The translations under genes were made by a program, and so were the position numbers. This document shows, one piece after another, positions 9,991 through 19,388 of a DNA stretch of 64,000 bases; position 1 is the first letter of the stretch, and the number at the start of each line of letters is the position of its first letter. The stretch covers positions 1 through 64,000 of the forward strand of contig CACNVG010000004.1 in NCBI GenBank assembly GCA_902623785.1, given 5' to 3'. The notes below the pieces were generated by a model that worked only from the letters and a program-made list of their open reading frames with translations, made no database searches and was not told the origin of the DNA. This DNA is from an uncultured Pelagibacteraceae bacterium (GTDB lineage Bacteria; Pseudomonadota; Alphaproteobacteria; Pelagibacterales; Pelagibacteraceae).

Positions 9991-10536
9991 TTACAATAGA
10001 TTAGCCCCATCATTGAGCCAATCCCATAAATGGTTAGAAAACGATCGTCTTACAAATAAATTTATATTGTTATCACCCAGATTATGAATAATTACATCAA
10101 TATGATTAATTATAGTTTGGGTTGTGGATCCTTTAGTGTTTTTGAATTTTGAGAAATCAAATGGACAACTCATTGAGAGCAATTCGTATAATTTATCTCC
10201 AGAAATATTAATACACACCCATTGGTCACTTACATTTGTGACAGCTCCATAGTTAAGTGATGAAATTTCTTTAAAAACTCTATCAAAAATTTCTTTATTT
10301 TTATTATTTGTATAAACCATCCATTCATCTGGACTTAGCCATAAAGCGCTTAACTCTTGGTTACTTGTAGAAGTATTACTTTCCGTTGGTAAAATAACAG
10401 AGAGTACTTGGCCAACTTTTGTAAAGAACTCTCTTTTTTTTCCTCGTAGGTTAATTTTAGTAATTGGTTCTACCTCTTTCAAATTTAAGTCTGAATATTC
10501 TCTTTTGTCTTTTATAGCTGTATTAATGTTATCCAT
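9991..10536 (-). CDS. soxG: Sarcosine oxidase gamma subunit
   Basis: Small subunit of heterotetrameric sarcosine oxidase, 181 aa. It shows the family core: LSPDEWMVY, VTNVSDQWVCINISG, the CPFDFS motif, QTIINHIDVIIH and the C-terminal RRSFSNHLWDWL. It is weakly conserved generally, but its place after soxA settles the assignment. The start overlaps the soxA stop by 8 bp. It is last in soxB-soxD-soxA-soxG, the standard alphaproteobacterial order. Confidence 0.92.
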   Translation of the reverse strand: MDNINTAIKDKREYSDLNLKEVEPITKINLRGKKREFFTKVGQVLSVILPTESNTSTSNQELSALWLSPDEWMVYTNNKNKEIFDRVFKEISSLNYGAVTNVSDQWVCINISGDKLYELLSMSCPFDFSKFKNTKGSTTQTIINHIDVIIHNLGDNNINLFVRRSFSNHLWDWLNDGANLL

Positions 10537-13534
10537 TTATTCTCTCATTTTCTTTATCTAAGAAGATTGTATCTGATACAGTTACTTTAATTGTTTTATC
10601 TATCATTGGAACCAAGAGTTTTTGTCCTTTAAGTTGCTTACCTTCTTTTAAAACTGCTAAAGCAATGGATTTTTTTAAAGTTGGACTGAAATAACTTGAA
10701 GTTACATGTCCAAGCATATCGACAGGCTTTTTATTTTCGTCTTTAACTATTTGAGCACCTTCCTCTAAAATTTCATTAGGGTCATCAGTTAAAAGTCCGA
10801 CTAATTGTTTTCTGTCTTCTCTAATAGTATCGCTTCTGTATAGAGATCGTTTACCGATAAAGTCGTATTTTTTTTTACTAATTATCCAGTCCATTTGAAG
10901 ATCTACTGGTGTCATCGTTCCATCAGTATCTTGACCAACAATTATAAATCCTTTTTCAGCCCTTAAAAGATGCATAGTTTCAGTTCCATAAGGAGTAATG
11001 TTAAATTCTTTTCCAGCTTCAATACATTTTTCCCAAATATATTTACCGTAGGATGCTTCAACATTAATTTCATAACTTAGTTCACCTGTAAAACTTATAC
11101 GCATAACTCTACAATTAATTTCACCAAGCTTTACCTCTTTAAATGACATATGTGGGAAACTTTCATCAGATAAATCTAAATCTTTAAAAATTTTATTAAT
11201 AATTTTTTTTGCATTTGGACCGCATACACTTGCTGTAGCATAATGATCCGTAACTGAAGTAAGAAATACATCTAATTCCGGCCATTCAGTTTGCAAATAA
11301 TCCTCAAGTTTAGACATTACATTTGCTGCACCACCAGTTGTTGTTGTCATTAAATAGTGATTTTCACTAAGTCTTGTTGTTACTCCGTCATCGTAAACCA
11401 TACCATCTTCATTAAGCATCAAACCATATCTACATTTTCCGATTTGTAATTTTGACCAAGCATTTGTGTAAACCCTATTAAGAAACTCATTTGCATCTGT
11501 ACCTTGAATATCGATTTTTCCGAGTGTCGAAGCATCTAATATTCCACTAGATTCTCTTGCAGCTTTACTTTCTCTTTGTACGGCATCGTGCATTGTTTCA
11601 CCATCTTTTGGATAATACCAAGCCCGTTTCCATTGTCCGACATTTTCAAACTTTGCATTATTTTCAACGTGCCACTCATGCATAGGTGTTTTTCTAAAAA
11701 TATCAAAAAATTGCCCAACGTTTCTACCTACTATGGTTCCAAAAGTAAGTGGTGTATATGGAGGTCTGAACGTTGTTGTTCCTAGATCACCCATATTAGT
11801 GTTAGTTGTATCTGCAACTATACCCAAGGCATGCATATTAGCAAGTTTACCTTGATCTGTACCCATTCCAGTTGTTGTATATCTTTTTACGTGCTCAATT
11901 GATTTGAAACCTTCTCTTAAAGCTAATTTTATATCTTTTGCGGTACTATCATTTTGATAATCTAAAAATGGTTTTGTTTTACTTAATGGCCTATCTGATG
12001 GAAGCAACCATATATTTTTTTTCTCTTTTTCTTTAGAACATTTAACATCAATTTTATCAAAATTAGAATTTTCGATATTTAAAAACTTTTTGGTATCCTT
12101 TATTGAATTTTTTAAAACATCATCTAATTCAAAATCTCCTTTAGCAGAACCAATACTTAATTGATCTAAATTTGTTTTATCTGGAACAAAAATATTATCT
12201 TTGTTATCAAACCTAAGTTTACCACCTGATTGAGTAAATAAATGAACCATCGGGGTCCAGCCACCAGAAATTGCTAAGCAATCACAATTTAATTCAATCT
12301 TTTTTCCGATAACATCATTGCCTTTATCATTTAGCTTCATTATTATTATTTTGTTAATTCTTTTATAACCTTTAGTGTTTACTACTGTATGGTTCCAATA
12401 AATTTGTATCCCTAGACTTTTAACTTTATTTACTATTTCTGAAGATGAATTATCTCTAATGTCTATTATTGCATTTAATTTTGTGCCTGATTTATGTAAT
12501 GATAAGGCTGTTTCATAAGCACTGTCATTATTAGTAAATATAACATTTTCTAAACCACATCTTACACCATAATAGTCTATGTATTTTTTTACAGCAGATG
12601 CTAACATTATACCTGGTCTATCGTTGTTATGAAAAACTTGAGGTCTTTCTATAGCGCCAGTGGAGATAATTACTTTTTTTGCTCTTATTTTGTAAAGCCT
12701 TTGTCTAATTTTATTATTACGGTCATTAACACTTAAATGATCAGTTAAATTTTGTCTTGCTAGTAAAAAGTTGTAATTATGATAAGCAGCAAGACTTGTT
12801 CTTGTTTTGATAATGATATTTTTATCATTTTTAATGTTTTCAATGAGTTTTTTTAACCATTCACTACTTTTTTGATTATCAATTTTAGAGATATCATTGT
12901 CATCATAAATTAATGAACCTCCTAATAATTCTTTGTCTTCTAACAATAAAACTTTTTTATTATCATCAGAAGCTATTTTAGCCGCTATTAAACCAGAAAC
13001 GCCACCTCCAACTATTAAGATATCACAGTGCATATATCTATGGTCGTACATATCTGGATCTTGTTTCGTTGGGGATTTTCCTAAGCCAGCAGATTTACGA
13101 ATAAAGTATTCGTACTTCTCCCAAAAACTTGCTGGCCACATAAATGTTTTATAATAAAAGCCTGCAGGAAGGAGAGGTGATAAAAAGTTATTTATTCCAC
13201 CTATATCAAATTTTACACTTGGCCAACAATTCTGACTGTTACAAATTAAACCATCATATAATTCGATTTCAGTAGCTCGTACATTAGGATCAGTTAAAGC
13301 ATCATCATTTCCTATTTGAAGAATTGCATTTGGTTCCTCAGAACCAGAAGTCATTATTCCTCTTGGTCTATGGTACTTAAAACTTCTTCCCACAAGATGA
13401 ATATCGTTTGAAAGTAGGGCAGATGCTAGTGTATCGCCTTTATATCCGTATAATTTTTTTCCATTAAAAATAAAAGATAGTTTTCTAGTTTCGTCTACAA
13501 ATTGTTTATTATTTATTCTTAGATTTTTGGACAT
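10529..13534 (-). CDS. soxA: Sarcosine oxidase alpha subunit
   Basis: The 1001-aa large subunit. It has an N-terminal ferredoxin-like domain (GYKGDTLASALLS, YHRPRGIMTSG), an NAD-binding Rossmann site (ILIVGGGVSGLIAAK, about residue 175) and a C-terminal half related to aminomethyltransferase GcvT, which transfers the oxidised methyl group to tetrahydrofolate (IDLGKID-type start DASTLGKIDIQG, then SFTGELSYEINV and LRAEKGF). The complex converts sarcosine to glycine and 5,10-methylene-tetrahydrofolate or formaldehyde. It overlaps soxD by 1 bp and soxG by 8 bp. Confidence 0.97.
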   Translation of the reverse strand: MSKNLRINNKQFVDETRKLSFIFNGKKLYGYKGDTLASALLSNDIHLVGRSFKYHRPRGIMTSGSEEPNAILQIGNDDALTDPNVRATEIELYDGLICNSQNCWPSVKFDIGGINNFLSPLLPAGFYYKTFMWPASFWEKYEYFIRKSAGLGKSPTKQDPDMYDHRYMHCDILIVGGGVSGLIAAKIASDDNKKVLLLEDKELLGGSLIYDDNDISKIDNQKSSEWLKKLIENIKNDKNIIIKTRTSLAAYHNYNFLLARQNLTDHLSVNDRNNKIRQRLYKIRAKKVIISTGAIERPQVFHNNDRPGIMLASAVKKYIDYYGVRCGLENVIFTNNDSAYETALSLHKSGTKLNAIIDIRDNSSSEIVNKVKSLGIQIYWNHTVVNTKGYKRINKIIIMKLNDKGNDVIGKKIELNCDCLAISGGWTPMVHLFTQSGGKLRFDNKDNIFVPDKTNLDQLSIGSAKGDFELDDVLKNSIKDTKKFLNIENSNFDKIDVKCSKEKEKKNIWLLPSDRPLSKTKPFLDYQNDSTAKDIKLALREGFKSIEHVKRYTTTGMGTDQGKLANMHALGIVADTTNTNMGDLGTTTFRPPYTPLTFGTIVGRNVGQFFDIFRKTPMHEWHVENNAKFENVGQWKRAWYYPKDGETMHDAVQRESKAARESSGILDASTLGKIDIQGTDANEFLNRVYTNAWSKLQIGKCRYGLMLNEDGMVYDDGVTTRLSENHYLMTTTTGGAANVMSKLEDYLQTEWPELDVFLTSVTDHYATASVCGPNAKKIINKIFKDLDLSDESFPHMSFKEVKLGEINCRVMRISFTGELSYEINVEASYGKYIWEKCIEAGKEFNITPYGTETMHLLRAEKGFIIVGQDTDGTMTPVDLQMDWIISKKKYDFIGKRSLYRSDTIREDRKQLVGLLTDDPNEILEEGAQIVKDENKKPVDMLGHVTSSYFSPTLKKSIALAVLKEGKQLKGQKLLVPMIDKTIKVTVSDTIFLDKENERING

Positions 13535-13809
13535 TATATTTTTGGGGGTTGTTCACCCATTTTGTATATTTTTTCTATTTTATCATTTGAGGTGTCACGA
13601 GCTACATTAAACCATTTTCTACATCCATGTGCATGATTCCATCTTTCAAATTGGATACCTTTAATATTTTTTCTCATAAATAAATATTCTGCCCATTGAT
13701 CATCATTTAATTCGGTAGGTTGTTTAGGTCTTGCTATATGAGCTTCACCACCAGAAACAAATTCTGATTGATCTCTTTCACCACAATATGGACAATTAAT
13801 TAAAAACAT
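13534..13809 (-). CDS. soxD: Sarcosine oxidase delta subunit
   Basis: Small zinc-binding subunit of 91 aa. It opens [13 protein letters not shown] with CxxC, continues SEFVSGGEAHIARP, and has the later ligands in NHAHGCRKWFNVARDT; these His and Cys residues coordinate zinc in the family. The length is normal. It overlaps soxA and soxB by 1 bp each, so all sox subunits are made from one tightly coupled message. Confidence 0.96.
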   Translation of the reverse strand: MFLINCPYCGERDQSEFVSGGEAHIARPKQPTELNDDQWAEYLFMRKNIKGIQFERWNHAHGCRKWFNVARDTSNDKIEKIYKMGEQPPKI

Positions 13810-15062
13810 TAGTGGGCAACAGCTGCTGCTCCATGTTCATCTACTAGATCACCACTTACAAATCTATTAATGTTAAATGCAGCATTTAATTTATGAGGTT
13901 CATCATTAGCGATTGTATGAGCAAATAAATCGCCCGAACCAGGTGTTGCTTTAAATCCACCAGTTCCCCAACCACAATTAAAATAAAGACCTTTGATTGA
14001 TGTTTTGCTAATTATCGGGCTTGCATCTGGACAAATGTCAACAATTCCACCCCATTGTCTTAACATCTTCATTCTACTAAAAATTGGATATAATTCTAAT
14101 ATAGCTTTAAGTGTTTCCTCTACAATATTAAAGCTTCCCTTTTGAGTGTAAGAAACATAAGAATCAGTTCCCGCACCAATAACTAACTCACCTTTATCTG
14201 ATTGGCTCACATAAGCATGAACAGCATTTGACATTACAACAGTATCGATTATTGGTTTTACTGGTTCTGATACAAGCGCTTGTAAAGGTTTACTTTCGAG
14301 TGGTAACTTAAGTCCCGCCATATTTGCTATTACGCTTGAATGTCCTGCAGCAACAACACCAATCTTTTTAGTTTTAATAAATCCTTTTGTTGTTTCTAGA
14401 CCTTCAACTGTATCTCCATTTCTTTTAATGCCTTTAACTTCGCAATTTTGAATTATATCAACTCCCATTTCGTCAGCGCCTCTTGCATAACCCCAAGCAA
14501 CAGCATCATGTCTAGCTGTACCAGCTCTTTTTTGTAAAGTTCCACCTAAGACTGGATACCTAATATCCTGCGATGTATTTATTATCGGACAAAACTTTTT
14601 TACTTCATCTGTTTCCAACCACACAGCATCAATACCATTTAATCTATTTGCGTGTGTTCTTCTTTTTAAATCTCTTACATCTTGTAAATTATGAGCCAGA
14701 TTCATAACTCCCCTTTGACTGAACATTACATTGTAATTAAGTTCTTGAGACAAACCTTCCCAAATCTTTAATGCGTGATCATATAAACCTGCGCTTGCGT
14801 CCCATAAATAATTTGATCTAATAATTGTAGTATTTCTTCCAGTGTTACCTCCACCAATCCAACCTTTTTCAACGACAGCAATGTTTGTTAAATTATGTTT
14901 TTTCGCTAAATAATATGCAGTAGCTAAACCGTGACCGCCACCGCCAACAATTACAGCATCATACTCTTTTTTAGGCTCAGGATCTCTCCATGCTCTTTGC
15001 CAATTTTCATGGTTGCTGAAAGCATTCTTTATTAAAGAAAATATAGAATATTTATTTTTCAT
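13809..15062 (-). CDS. soxB: Sarcosine oxidase beta subunit
   Basis: The 417-aa flavin subunit where sarcosine is oxidised. The FAD-binding motif [19 protein letters not shown] lies at residues 38-56. The motif [15 protein letters not shown] follows, with His185 at the position that carries covalent FMN in characterised enzymes. The C-terminal [16 protein letters not shown] is the usual flavin-binding signature. It is the first gene of the operon; the 62-bp gap to tRNA-Ser upstream must hold the promoter, but I see no clear box. SAR11 cells use this route to degrade glycine betaine-derived sarcosine. Confidence 0.97.
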   Translation of the reverse strand: MKNKYSIFSLIKNAFSNHENWQRAWRDPEPKKEYDAVIVGGGGHGLATAYYLAKKHNLTNIAVVEKGWIGGGNTGRNTTIIRSNYLWDASAGLYDHALKIWEGLSQELNYNVMFSQRGVMNLAHNLQDVRDLKRRTHANRLNGIDAVWLETDEVKKFCPIINTSQDIRYPVLGGTLQKRAGTARHDAVAWGYARGADEMGVDIIQNCEVKGIKRNGDTVEGLETTKGFIKTKKIGVVAAGHSSVIANMAGLKLPLESKPLQALVSEPVKPIIDTVVMSNAVHAYVSQSDKGELVIGAGTDSYVSYTQKGSFNIVEETLKAILELYPIFSRMKMLRQWGGIVDICPDASPIISKTSIKGLYFNCGWGTGGFKATPGSGDLFAHTIANDEPHKLNAAFNINRFVSGDLVDEHGAAAVAH

Positions 15063-15124
15063 TTTTTGAGAAATTACTTGATAAATATTGAATATTCAAT
15101 GATTTCAAGTTACACAGTATATAA

Positions 15125-15219
15125 GGAAGGATGGGTGAGCTGGTTTAAACCAGCGGTTTGCTAAACCGCCGTACGCTTGAAAAGGTGTACCGAGGGTTCG
15201 AATCCCTCTCCTTCCGCCA
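15125..15219 (+). tRNA. tRNA-Ser(GCU)
   Basis: Class II tRNA with acceptor arm GGAAGGA / TCCTTCC, discriminator G and encoded CCA at 15217-15219. The anticodon loop TTGCTAA gives GCU, reading AGC and AGU serine codons. The long variable arm (gtacgcttgaaaaggtgtac) is typical of serine tRNA, and the T arm has GGTTCGAATCC. It sits between soxB and slt, whose stop codon is 12 bp away on the other strand. Confidence 0.97.
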
Positions 15220-15230
15220 TATTTCAGAAA

Positions 15231-17480
15231 TTAGTATAGTGGGTAATTAGCAAAAAAATCTTTCATTTTGATAGGTTTTTGCTCTAGCACGTATCGATAA
15301 ACGTTATAATTTTCTAAAACTCTTTGAACATAATTTCTTGTTTCTTTAAACTTAATAAGCTCTATCCAATCTACATAATCTACTTGATCCTTTTGAGGAT
15401 TTTTATTTATTTTTTTCCAATATCTAACCCTTTTTGGACCTGCGTTATAGGCGGCAATAGCAAAAGGGTAAGCCCCATCATATTCCAAAATTAGTCCAGC
15501 CAAGTAATGTGACCCTAAATTAATATTATACTCGGGATCTGAAGTTAATCTTGATTTTGAATATGGTAGCTTAGCTTGTTTTGCAACTAGCTTAGCTGTG
15601 TAAGTCATTAGCTGCATCATACCTCTTGCCCCAGCGTAACTATTTGCTTTACTATCAAATTCACTCTCTTGTCTTATAACCGCAAGTATTAAAGCAGGGT
15701 TAGGAATTTTTCTTCCCCCAACCATGGTTGGAGTACTTATGACAGGATAATTAAATTGATTGTGAAATCTTTTTTCATAGGACGCTAATTTAGAAATTTG
15801 AATTGCAAAATCATATCTTGAAATTTCAGTTGCAAGTTCTGCAGCTAAAACTTCACTTCCTTGTTCTATATTATCAAGCGCTAAATGACGTAAAATATGT
15901 TTCGTATACTTATCTCTTTCAATTTCATAAAGTAAATAAACAAGTTTATATAATTTCTTATTCTTAAATTCTTTTTTGTACTTTTCATTCGGTTTCATAG
16001 TTTCTTTTAAAGAAAATGTTTCGTCCGGTTTAATTTTCATATGAGCAAGTTGTCCATAGTATGTAGTTGGAAATTTTAATGCCTCACCATAATATTTGTC
16101 AGCTGTTACTGGGTCACCGAGTTTTTCATATGTTCTTCCCAACCAAAAAGCTCCTCTAGATAAACTAATTGGATAACCAACATTTTGATAAAAAGATTTA
16201 AAGTGTTCTCTTGCTAAAATTGGATCATTTAGGAAACTTAAAGCAATCCATCCACTAAACCACTCTGCTTCTGCATATTCTGGCGTTCCTTCTTCTAAAG
16301 AGTGGTTATTAACTATTTTATAAGCTGTTTGATATTTCTTTTTATAAATTAATGATCTTCCAATTATTGATCTTTCTACCCACCATTTATCTGGTCTTAC
16401 CATATAACTCTTAGTATTTTTGATGTTTAACAAAATTTCTAAAGAGCTATCTACTCGACCTCTTTTTCTTCTCCATTTTAATCTATCATAGTTAAGACCC
16501 GGGTCATTTCTGAGACTCTCAGGCACTTTTGAAATTGCATTGTCTACACCATATGATTTACTCATGAGTAGTTGTCTTGCGTTATAAAGGAGTTGATACT
16601 CTTTTGGTAAGTATTTTAACATTCTTTTCAAATCCCAATATTTATTTTCCCAAGCTAGGTAATCAGCTCTTCTTATATGGTCTTCTGATGATAAATATTT
16701 TTTTATTCTTTTGTATGTAGGTCTAAGTTCTGCTTTAGATAAATCGGCAGTAATCCATCCCTTTTTTATCAATTTTATACCGTCTACATTTTGCCCATCT
16801 TGTAATAAGCTTTCCCCCAAAACTATCTCTCCGTATCCACTTAATGGTTTATTATCTTCGAATAAATCTATTATTTTTTTGTGACCAATTTTTTTAACTG
16901 ATAATTTCTTTTCAGATAGATATTCAATTCTACCACGACGAGGATAAGTTTCATTTCTTTTTAAAAATGAACTATAGTCAGAATAATCTGCATTATTGTT
17001 TCTTTCTAATAAGTATCTCCACAATGTGAAATCATAAATTGACTTATCTTTTGCACGAGAAGCAATTTTGATTGCACTTTGCCATTTTTTTCTTTTAATT
17101 AAATCTAAAGATTGTTGAGCTATTTTTACGTCTTTTTTACTATAGTATTTTGATTTCTTAGCTTTTTCCTTTTTTGGCTCTGTCTTTTTAACAATTATTG
17201 TTGGTTTCTTTTTAGGTAGTAAAATCCCTATATTTTGAAAACCCTTATCAGCTCCTGCTTTTTCAACTTTTTCTTTTTTTTCTTCCTTAACCTCTTTCTC
17301 TTTTTTAGCAGTAGGCTTTATTGGGGGTATAATATTCTTTTTTGATATAATTTTTTTTTTAACTTCTGCTGATAATGCTGGTTTTTTTGGAGGAATGATT
17401 AACTCATTTGAAAATGAATATGAGCCCAAAATTAAGAGATAGATTAAAATAAATTTGATAAATATTTTAAAAAAGATCAT
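15231..17480 (-). CDS. slt: Soluble lytic murein transglycosylase
   Basis: The 749-aa protein has a hydrophobic export signal in the first ~25 residues, then a Lys/Pro/Glu-rich stretch (about 26-115) with repeats of the form IIPPKKP, IIPPIKP and LLPKKKP. A long alpha-helical superhelix of TPR-like units follows. The C-terminal SLT domain has AVIRQESEFDSKA (catalytic Glu near residue 603), GARGMMQLM and AYNAGPKRV. It cleaves peptidoglycan glycan strands in the periplasm with formation of anhydro-muramic ends. It is divergent from dapA, with 40 bp between the starts. Confidence 0.93.
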   Translation of the reverse strand: MIFFKIFIKFILIYLLILGSYSFSNELIIPPKKPALSAEVKKKIISKKNIIPPIKPTAKKEKEVKEEKKEKVEKAGADKGFQNIGILLPKKKPTIIVKKTEPKKEKAKKSKYYSKKDVKIAQQSLDLIKRKKWQSAIKIASRAKDKSIYDFTLWRYLLERNNNADYSDYSSFLKRNETYPRRGRIEYLSEKKLSVKKIGHKKIIDLFEDNKPLSGYGEIVLGESLLQDGQNVDGIKLIKKGWITADLSKAELRPTYKRIKKYLSSEDHIRRADYLAWENKYWDLKRMLKYLPKEYQLLYNARQLLMSKSYGVDNAISKVPESLRNDPGLNYDRLKWRRKRGRVDSSLEILLNIKNTKSYMVRPDKWWVERSIIGRSLIYKKKYQTAYKIVNNHSLEEGTPEYAEAEWFSGWIALSFLNDPILAREHFKSFYQNVGYPISLSRGAFWLGRTYEKLGDPVTADKYYGEALKFPTTYYGQLAHMKIKPDETFSLKETMKPNEKYKKEFKNKKLYKLVYLLYEIERDKYTKHILRHLALDNIEQGSEVLAAELATEISRYDFAIQISKLASYEKRFHNQFNYPVISTPTMVGGRKIPNPALILAVIRQESEFDSKANSYAGARGMMQLMTYTAKLVAKQAKLPYSKSRLTSDPEYNINLGSHYLAGLILEYDGAYPFAIAAYNAGPKRVRYWKKINKNPQKDQVDYVDWIELIKFKETRNYVQRVLENYNVYRYVLEQKPIKMKDFFANYPLY

Positions 17481-17520
17481 ATTTTTGTAAATGAATCGAT
17501 AATCTATGTTATAAAGTTAT

Positions 17521-18402
17521 ATGTTTAAAGGATCAAATGTTGCATTATTAACTCCATTTAAAAATAATAAATTAGATGAAGATTGTTATATCAAATTAAT
17601 AAATTTTCATATTGAAAATGGCACAAACGGTTTAGTTCCTGCTGGAACAACGGGTGAATCGCCCACATTAAGCCATGAAGAACATGAAAAAGTCATTGAG
17701 CTTTGTATTAAAGAAGCAAAAGGCAAAATTCCTGTCATTGCGGGCACTGGGTCAAATTCTACGACAGAAGCTGTTGCATTAACAAAGCACGCAGAGAAGG
17801 CAGGAGCAGATGGTGTATTAGTAGTAACTCCATATTATAACAAACCAACTCAAGAAGGTTTATATCAACACTATAAATCAATTAATGATAATACAAGCTT
17901 GCCAATTATTATTTATAACATTCCAAGTCGCTGCGTTATTGATATGTCAGTTGATACAATGGCAAGACTTTATGAACTTAAGAATATTGCTGGTGTAAAA
18001 GATGCGACAGGAGACCTAAATAGACTTGATCAAACTTTAAAAAAATTAGGACCAGACTTTATTCAGTTAACAGGCGAAGACGGCCTTGCTTTTGAATTTA
18101 ATAAAAGGGGAGGGATTGGCATAATTTCTGTGACAGCAAATATAGCACCCAAGTTATGTTCCGATTTTCAAAAATTTTCAAAATCAAATTCTGATAATGA
18201 AATTAAAGAGGCTGAAAGAATTGATGCTTTGCTTCAACCACTTCATAAAGCTCTATTTATTGAAAGTAATCCAGCACCTGCAAAATATGCAGCTAAACTA
18301 TTAGGTCTATGCAGTGATGATGTTAGACTGCCATTGGTAAAAATACAAGAGTCTACTAAGGAAAAAGTAAAAGAAGCATTATTGACTGCAAAATTATTGT
18401 AG
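17521..18402 (+). CDS. dapA: 4-hydroxy-tetrahydrodipicolinate synthase
   Basis: This enzyme condenses pyruvate with aspartate semialdehyde, entering the lysine and meso-diaminopimelate branch. The 293-aa TIM barrel has GTTGESPTL (Thr43-Thr44), YNIPSRC (Tyr132, Arg137) and Schiff-base Lys160 in GVKDATGDL. The only upstream space is 40 bp; a TATAAA 11 bp before the ATG would leave almost no leader. It heads a rightward run continuing with smpB after one base. Confidence 0.97.
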   Translation: MFKGSNVALLTPFKNNKLDEDCYIKLINFHIENGTNGLVPAGTTGESPTLSHEEHEKVIELCIKEAKGKIPVIAGTGSNSTTEAVALTKHAEKAGADGVLVVTPYYNKPTQEGLYQHYKSINDNTSLPIIIYNIPSRCVIDMSVDTMARLYELKNIAGVKDATGDLNRLDQTLKKLGPDFIQLTGEDGLAFEFNKRGGIGIISVTANIAPKLCSDFQKFSKSNSDNEIKEAERIDALLQPLHKALFIESNPAPAKYAAKLLGLCSDDVRLPLVKIQESTKEKVKEALLTAKLL

Positions 18403-18403
18403 C

Positions 18404-18871
18404 ATGTTAAAAAAAGAACCTGGACACAAAATAATTTGTTTAAATAGAAAAGCATCCTTTGATTTTTTTTTCCAAGAAATCTTAGAGGCAGGAATTGTAT
18501 TAAAAGGATCTGAGATTAAGTCTGTAAGAGCAGGAAAAGTAAATATAGCAGAGTCTTATGCTATTGAAAAAGATGGTGAGTTTTTTTTAGTAAATTCACA
18601 CATACCAATTTATAAAGAGGCAAGTTTTACTAACCATAACCCTAGAGAAGAGAGAAAGCTGTTGTTAAATAAAAGAGAGATAAAAAAATTAATTGGTAAA
18701 GTTAATAGAGATGGATTGTCACTTATTCCTCTTAAAATGTATTTTAAAAAAGGGAGGGCAAAATTGGAAATTGCCGTCGCAAAAGGTAAAAAACGATTTG
18801 ATAAACGGCAAACAAAAAAAACAAGGGACTGGAACCGTGATAAAGAAAGATATTTTAGAAGATCGTCATAA
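18404..18871 (+). CDS. smpB: SsrA-binding protein SmpB
   Basis: The 155-aa tmRNA-binding protein needed for trans-translation and rescue of stalled ribosomes. It has the OB-fold core ([39 protein letters not shown]) and a basic C-terminal tail [15 protein letters not shown] that enters the decoding site. The tail is encoded where folK already begins in another frame. The start follows the dapA stop by one base. Confidence 0.97.
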   Translation: MLKKEPGHKIICLNRKASFDFFFQEILEAGIVLKGSEIKSVRAGKVNIAESYAIEKDGEFFLVNSHIPIYKEASFTNHNPREERKLLLNKREIKKLIGKVNRDGLSLIPLKMYFKKGRAKLEIAVAKGKKRFDKRQTKKTRDWNRDKERYFRRSS

Positions 18872-19388
18872 CACAATCATACTGGCACTAGGTTCAAATT
18901 TGGGAAACAGAGCTGATAATATTGAAAAAACAAAGTTTTATTTATCACATTTTTGTTATTTTCTTAGAGTCTCAAAACTTTATGAAACACCATCGTGGCC
19001 AAACCAGTCGAATCCAAAATTTCTAAATCTTATTATTGAATGTAAAACAAATTTAACAATTATCGATTTGTTTGAAAAAATAAAAAAAATAGAAACATTG
19101 TTAGGAAGAAAAAAAAGTATAAAAAACGCACCACGAACTTGCGATATTGATATTATTGATTTCAACAATACTTGTAAAAGCATAATTCATAAAGGACAAA
19201 AAATTATTACCCCACACCCAAGAATGCATCAAAGAAATTTTACTTTAATTCCATTATATGAAATTAAAAAAAACTGGGTACATCCAAAAAATAAGCAAAA
19301 AATAGATATTTTAATAAAAAAATTAAACTCCAAATCAATTAGTGATATAAAGATTTATCAAAGTAATGATATAATTAAATATGCTTAA
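18837..19388 (+). CDS. folK: 2-amino-4-hydroxy-6-hydroxymethyldihydropteridine pyrophosphokinase
   Basis: Folate biosynthesis kinase. Motifs are [13 protein letters not shown] near the N-terminus, [20 protein letters not shown] and the active-site [10 protein letters not shown], then [16 protein letters not shown] take GTG at 18837 as the start (183 aa), which leaves a short lead-in before ILALGSN. The frame is open back to 18693, but that would place a long non-conserved extension inside smpB. Even so it overlaps smpB by 35 bp and the rel start by 8 bp. Confidence 0.9.
   Translation: MIKKDILEDRHNTIILALGSNLGNRADNIEKTKFYLSHFCYFLRVSKLYETPSWPNQSNPKFLNLIIECKTNLTIIDLFEKIKKIETLLGRKKSIKNAPRTCDIDIIDFNNTCKSIIHKGQKIITPHPRMHQRNFTLIPLYEIKKNWVHPKNKQKIDILIKKLNSKSISDIKIYQSNDIIKYA

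Noticed and set aside
18693-18836. Extended N-terminus of folK.
   Set aside because: It would lie wholly inside smpB with no family similarity. GTG at 18837 is enough for the full domain.
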